Positions 62,691-64,000 of a stretch of DNA of 64,000 nucleotides are shown one piece after another. The notes under the pieces are model-generated. The model did no database searches. It saw nothing but the letters and a program-made list of their open reading frames with translations, and had not been told where the DNA came from. Source of the stretch: Thiotrichales bacterium (GTDB lineage Bacteria > Pseudomonadota > Gammaproteobacteria > Thiomicrospirales > Thiomicrospiraceae). Positions within the stretch are counted from its first letter, which is position 1. The number at the start of each line of letters is the position of its first letter. Position numbers and translations under genes: made by a program. The stretch lies in contig JAFGUG010000011.1 of assembly GCA_016938655.1 (NCBI GenBank), forward strand, positions 1 to 64,000, written 5' to 3'.

Positions 62691-63601
62691 GGCTGCTGAC
62701 CTATCGACGCTTCAGGCATCGTTGAATTGAATTTTGGCAAGGCTTTATTGGAGGTTGCAGTCGGGTAGCGTTTTAAAAAGTCATCAAACAGTTCTGGTCT
62801 ATAAACTGAAAAGCCAAGGCTGTTAAAGTCTTTGTGTGCAATTGGCTGGTAGTCTAAAAGGGCCTTAGTGACTTCTTTAAGCTCTTTGGAGGAGAGGTTC
62901 TGTGTGTTGGCCACCAATAAAAAAGGCGGCATGCTTTCGGATTGCAGAATTTCTAACCCTAATGGTTGGTAACGTTCGGCAATAAAGCGCGCAAGTCCCC
63001 CAATGCTATACTCTTTTCTTATTAGGGCTAAGGCCACTTTTTGATGTGAGCCCAAAAATGCATAGTCGTTTTTTTCAAGGTTAAAATTGTGTTCTTCTAG
63101 CAGGCGATGGGTCACTAACCATCCACAAGTTGAAAGGGGTTGGGTTAGGGCGACACTCGGGCTTTCTAGGGTGTTGAGCGCCTCAATCGATTGAATACCA
63201 TCAAATGGCGCGGCTAACACACACTCATACCGACTGCTGTTTGGGGTTTTATTGACCGTTACCAGTGGCGTTATATTGGCGTTTTTACCTTGTAAGCTAA
63301 GATAGGGCAGGGGGCCAAGTTCGGCAAATTGAATTTCGTTGTTTAATAGCGCTTGAATGATGTCATCGTATGACTGATAAAGTTTGGGTTTAACTGGGCG
63401 TAATAAAAGGCGGCTTAGGTATTGCGCAACCGGTTGAATCTTAACCAGATTGATGCTGGTATTGCTGGTTGGCAAGGGGGAGAAATAGAGCGCATTTTTA
63501 AGGGAACTGGGGGTTTCTGGTGCAGGGGCACTCTCAGCTTTTACGGATGGTGCAAGTAAAAGCAGTATAGTCAAAATGCCTATCAAACCTTTGTTGTTCA
63601 A
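62687..63601 (-). CDS. PhnD-like periplasmic solute-binding protein
   Basis: A 304-residue exported protein (signal peptide ending near SVKAESA) of the phosphate/phosphonate-binding PhnD family. Seen are YFSPLPTSNT near the start, IQFAELGPLPYLSLQG and YECVLAAPFDGIQSIEAL. No ABC permease or ATPase is adjacent; it is coupled by a 4-bp overlap to a GGDEF-EAL sensor, suggesting a sensory co-receptor. The start is TTG (63601) with AAAGGAA 6 nt upstream. Confidence 0.83.
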   Translation of the reverse strand: MNNKGLIGILTILLLLAPSVKAESAPAPETPSSLKNALYFSPLPTSNTSINLVKIQPVAQYLSRLLLRPVKPKLYQSYDDIIQALLNNEIQFAELGPLPYLSLQGKNANITPLVTVNKTPNSSRYECVLAAPFDGIQSIEALNTLESPSVALTQPLSTCGWLVTHRLLEEHNFNLEKNDYAFLGSHQKVALALIRKEYSIGGLARFIAERYQPLGLEILQSESMPPFLLVANTQNLSSKELKEVTKALLDYQPIAHKDFNSLGFSVYRPELFDDFLKRYPTATSNKALPKFNSTMPEASIGQQP

Positions 63602-63781
63602 AGAAATTCCTTTTTCACTGTGCTTTGTGAAATGACTGAATTAAAAATCAAAATCATAGTCAATACTAGCACAAATAAACAGTACGTAATGATGATTATT
63701 TTTATAAAAAGAAGTGATAAATATGTTCAAATTTTCTATGGTTTTATGCATGACTCAAGTGTTTAAAAATTTGAAGCTAAG

Positions 63782-63809
63782 AGTGCACGTATATTGCCTA
63801 TAATGCACT
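63782..63809 (+). promoter_or_regulatory. Candidate promoter with inverted repeat around the -10
   Basis: TATAAT at 63799-63804. AGTGCA (63782-63787) and TGCACT (63804-63809) form an inverted repeat bracketing the -10, a possible operator. No good -35 at 17 bp. Confidence 0.35.
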
Positions 63810-63842
63810 GCACATAAATTTAATGAACAAAGAGAGCGTTCT

Positions 63843-64000
63843 ATGACAATGACATCAACACAAGCTCAGATTTTAAAACATCACGGTGGTGATGGCGAAC
63901 ATGCACGCAGCATGATTACCTCAACCTATGAGCGTCGTCATGACATCGCTTTTTGGGAGTTTTGGAATACCCAAATGAGCGAAGTCATTCATAAAGGCGA
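63843..64000 (+). CDS. Truncated gene at window edge, possible SAM-dependent methyltransferase
   Basis: 53 codons are visible before the window ends. ATG at 63843 is preceded by AGAGAG. The peptide includes EHARSMITSTYERRHDIAFW; a Y-x-x-R-H-D-x-A-F-W segment like this stands before the SAM-binding motif in some class I methyltransferases. The catalytic motifs lie outside the window, so function is tentative. Confidence 0.55.
   Translation, partial: MTMTSTQAQILKHHGGDGEHARSMITSTYERRHDIAFWEFWNTQMSEVIHKG

Overview
The window reads as chromosomal DNA of a free-living gammaproteobacterium. The gene set (sspA-sspB, efp with epmA and epmB, rmuC, MSHA-type pilus machinery, PotABCD-type polyamine importer, RluA family, SYLF protein) fits that class. 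The combination of a complete mevalonate pathway, a PEP-CTERM protein and abundant c-di-GMP enzymes suggests a Thiomicrospira/Hydrogenovibrio/Thiomicrorhabdus-like sulfur oxidiser. The genus is an inference from gene content; no rRNA gene or other diagnostic marker is present. I see no tRNA, rRNA, CRISPR array, IS element or prophage.

Layout. 1-278: terminator and promoter region. 279-11041: an AT-rich, tightly overlapped operon for MSHA-type pilus assembly (mshM, L, N, E, G and MshI/J/K-like genes) without any pilin gene. 11038-20787: housekeeping genes (rmuC, GNAT, tRNA-modifying DTW enzyme, GDP-mannose pyrophosphorylase, epmB/efp/epmA, a TlpA-like thioredoxin fusion, sspAB). 20824-27419: six mevalonate-pathway genes on the minus strand, from HMG-CoA reductase and synthase to both kinases, the decarboxylase and type 2 IPP isomerase. 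27565-30411: parvulin and an AT-rich DUF3015/DUF4105 pair. 30531-36668: a surface lipoprotein with a candidate Pho box and the pot polyamine importer. 36922-40164: a PEP-CTERM protein behind a c-di-GMP-I-like riboswitch, an LRR-kinase, DUF3392 and SYLF proteins. 40566-52558: LemA, M48 protease, 2OG oxygenase, gamma-glutamyltransferase, lipase, exonuclease/HIRAN, pseudouridine synthase, EAL-HDOD protein and a YgjP-type peptidase. 52999-59471: an AddB/AddA-like helicase-nuclease pair. 59535-63601: a PhnD-like binding protein translationally coupled to a dCache-PAS-PAS-GGDEF-EAL enzyme. 63843 onward: the start of a truncated gene.

Most striking signal: the 12-bp palindrome AGCAGGCCTGCT occurs perfectly 13 times in 64 kb (chance expectation well below one), with about 20 further near-matches. 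It lies between genes, inside coding regions in all reading frames, at the cores of terminators and across ribosome-binding regions. It is absent from the AT-rich pilus operon and sparse in some other blocks. It behaves like a highly iterated palindrome (compare cyanobacterial HIP1) or an uptake/recombination signal. I do not recognise it as a described element.

A second theme is c-di-GMP: MshE carries the c-di-GMP-binding N-terminal repeat, the PEP-CTERM gene has a riboswitch-like leader, and two EAL proteins (one apparently catalytic, one apparently degenerate) are nearby. Together they suggest a coordinated attachment/matrix programme.
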